From positions 1-6,108 of the forward strand of contig JAEXTI010000569.1 in the NCBI GenBank assembly GCA_023406965.1: a stretch of 6,108 nt of DNA. Reading direction: 5' to 3'. Of this stretch, positions 4,827 through 6,108 are shown one piece after another. Source of the stretch: Chloroflexota bacterium. Lineage in GTDB: Bacteria > Chloroflexota > Anaerolineae > Anaerolineales > Anaerolineaceae. The number at the start of each line of letters is the position of its first letter. Within the stretch, counting starts at the first letter, position 1. Under the pieces are notes generated by a model, which did not search any database, was not told where the DNA came from, and saw nothing but the letters and a program-made list of their open reading frames with translations. Both the position numbers and the translations under genes were made by a program.

Positions 4827-6108
4827 TTATGCACTTGCCGGCGTTGGTGTCTTTTCATGCATCGGACAGATTCCCGCAGGGCATACTCCTAAGCGGATGT
4901 GGGCTTCGACCTCGGCGCGGAAGTATTTTAGAATATCACGGATGGGAGTGCCGGATGCTTGACCGAGACCGCAATTTGAAAGCGTCGCCATGTGATCGGC
5001 AAGTGTGATTAGTTCGTCCAGGTCTTTCATGTATCCCTGGCCTTCGGAGATGCCCGTAAGGATTTCGTGCGCGCGTTGGGTGCCTATCCGGCAAGGAGTG
5101 CATTTTCCGCAACTTTCGGAGCGGAAGAAGTTCAGTAACACCCGGGCCAGGTCAACCACACATGTATTTTCGTCGCAGATGAGGAGGGCGCCAGAGCCAA
5201 GGGACACTCCTGCTTTATTAAAAGAATCGAAATCCATAGGGGTGTCTTGTAAGCTGGCAGGAATGACTGAGCCGCTTGAGCCACCGGTTTGAGCAAGTTT
5301 AAAGTTGACCCCGTCCTTCATGCCCTTGGCGTAGATGGCGATGACCTCGCGAAGGGTGATACCCATGGGGACTTCAATGATGCCGGTCACGTTTACGTTG
5401 CCCATGATGGTATAGGTCTTGGTGCCAGGACTGGAGGGCGGGCCAATGGCCTTGTACCAGGCAGCACCGTGGCGAATGATGGGCGGGACGTTTGCCAGCG
5501 TTTCTACGTTGTTGACCAGGGTGGGTTTGTTCCACAGGCCATTTGTGGTGGGATAAGGCGGGCGGGAGCGAGGCTCGCCGCGCTTGCCTTCGATGGATTC
5601 GATCAAGGCAGTCTCTTCGCCGCAGACGTAAGCTCCAGCGCCGGAGTGCACATGAATTGTGAAGCTGAAGTTGGTCCCAAAGATGTTTTCGCCCAAGAAA
5701 CCATACTGGTGGGCTTGTTCGATCGCCAGAATCAGGCGCTCTTGCGCCAGGGCGTATTCGCCACGAACATACACATACCCTTCGCTGGCGCCGATGGCAT
5801 ACGCAGCAATGGTCATGGCTTCGATGATGCTGTGAGGGTCGCCCTCAATGATCACCCTGTCTTTGAATGTGCCCGGCTCGGACTCGTCGGCATTGCAGAT
5901 GACATATTTGGGGTTTCCAGGAGCTTTGGCAACGAAGCCCCACTTTAGACCTGTGGGGAAGCCGGCTCCACCACGTCCTTTGAGGCCGGAAGCTTGAATC
6001 TCTGCGATCACGTCAGCAGGAGTCATCTCGGTGAGCACTTTGCCAAGGGCTGAATACCCATCATGCAGGATGTAGTCTTCGATGCTGGATGGATCAATCA
6101 AGCCAGCC
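4827..6108 (-). CDS. nuoF: NuoF/HoxF-family NADH-, FMN- and 4Fe-4S-binding subunit (5' end outside window)
   Basis: This is the flavin subunit that exchanges electrons between NAD(H) and an Fe-S chain in complex I, NAD-linked hydrogenases and related enzymes. The frame is open to the right edge. The codon at 6101-6099 is TTG in the context AGLIDPSSIEDYI, a conserved internal segment, so the true start is most likely upstream. Numbered from that TTG: FMN loop GRGGAGFPTG (42-51), NADESEPGTFKDR (70-82), GAGAYVCGEETAL (154-166), an SLBB-like segment (about 228-280) and the N3-type 4Fe-4S ligands Cys331, 334, 337 (SCGKCTPC) and Cys377. The C terminus ends with CPAGIC (407-412) and a short Thr/Pro/Ala-rich tail. 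Family membership is certain. Whether it serves a hydrogenase (HoxF/HndC-like) or complex I cannot be told from this fragment; adjacency to hyp genes favours a hydrogenase. Confidence 0.93.
   Translation of the reverse strand, partial: AGLIDPSSIEDYILHDGYSALGKVLTEMTPADVIAEIQASGLKGRGGAGFPTGLKWGFVAKAPGNPKYVICNADESEPGTFKDRVIIEGDPHSIIEAMTIAAYAIGASEGYVYVRGEYALAQERLILAIEQAHQYGFLGENIFGTNFSFTIHVHSGAGAYVCGEETALIESIEGKRGEPRSRPPYPTTNGLWNKPTLVNNVETLANVPPIIRHGAAWYKAIGPPSSPGTKTYTIMGNVNVTGIIEVPMGITLREVIAIYAKGMKDGVNFKLAQTGGSSGSVIPASLQDTPMDFDSFNKAGVSLGSGALLICDENTCVVDLARVLLNFFRSESCGKCTPCRIGTQRAHEILTGISEGQGYMKDLDELITLADHMATLSNCGLGQASGTPIRDILKYFRAEVEAHIRLGVCPAGICPMHEKTPTPASA

Noticed and set aside
4707..4892. 61-codon plus-strand frame crossing the terminator
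   Set aside because: It runs through the terminator palindrome and into the 3' end of the NuoF-like gene on the opposite strand; no ribosome site or homology is apparent.
5289..5948. 219-codon open frame on the plus strand
   Set aside because: It is antisense to the NuoF-like gene, whose motifs are unmistakable. The plus-strand translation shows no recognisable domain and no supporting ribosome site.
6099..6101. TTG as the start of the NuoF-like gene
   Set aside because: The frame stays open to the window edge, and the codon sits within the conserved GLIDPxSIEDYI segment that is internal in this family; the gene is treated as truncated.
1..6108. CRISPR array, tRNA/rRNA gene, insertion sequence or attachment site
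   Set aside because: No regularly spaced repeats, cloverleaf-like segments, transposase frames or terminal inverted repeats were seen; coding density is nearly complete outside 4631-4826.

Overview
This 6.1-kb window is a [NiFe]-hydrogenase maturation locus, and every supportable gene lies on the minus strand. Gene content and motifs point to a bacterium with an NAD(H)-linked hydrogenase. Moderate GC, the compact hypABFCD order and a separate cyclic-nucleotide-type protein would fit an environmental lineage such as Chloroflexota (Anaerolineae-like). That taxonomic guess rests on general impression only and is weak.

Right to left, in transcription order: (1) 6108-4827, the 3' part of a NuoF/HoxF-type flavin, NADH and Fe-S subunit that enters from outside the window; (2) 4778-4808, a strong intrinsic terminator built on a perfect 24-bp palindrome, closing that upstream unit; (3) 4809-4631 together with the terminator, a gap of about 200 bp with no gene but several GTGA/TCAC-type repeats; (4) 4630-4139, a stand-alone cNMP-binding-fold protein with no DNA-binding domain; (5) 4099-3737 hypA, 3740-3048 hypB, 3072-784 hypF, 767-513 hypC and 494-1 hypD, where hypD is cut by the left edge. 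hypA and hypB share an ATGA, hypF starts inside hypB, and the hypF-hypC and hypC-hypD gaps are 16 and 18 bp. hypE is absent here and is presumably next, to the left.

The genes work together as follows. HypF makes a carbamoyl group from carbamoyl phosphate for the cyanide ligands (with HypE, not seen). HypC and HypD form the scaffold on which the Fe(CN)2CO unit is assembled. HypA and HypB insert nickel. The NuoF-like subunit is the kind of electron-input/output module that couples a cytoplasmic hydrogenase to NAD(H). The small cNMP-fold protein sits where a hydrogenase accessory subunit could be encoded; it resembles, in size and fold, the HoxI subunit of the Ralstonia soluble hydrogenase, but this is inference.

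The maturation genes themselves are ordinary, with all key residues present. The features that merit a second look are the cNMP-fold protein with an altered phosphate-binding cassette, an exact TATAAT box six bases before the hypA start (possible leaderless transcript), the shortened cysteine tail of the NuoF-like protein, and hypC and hypD lying in one frame separated by a single stop codon. I found no clearly undescribed system.
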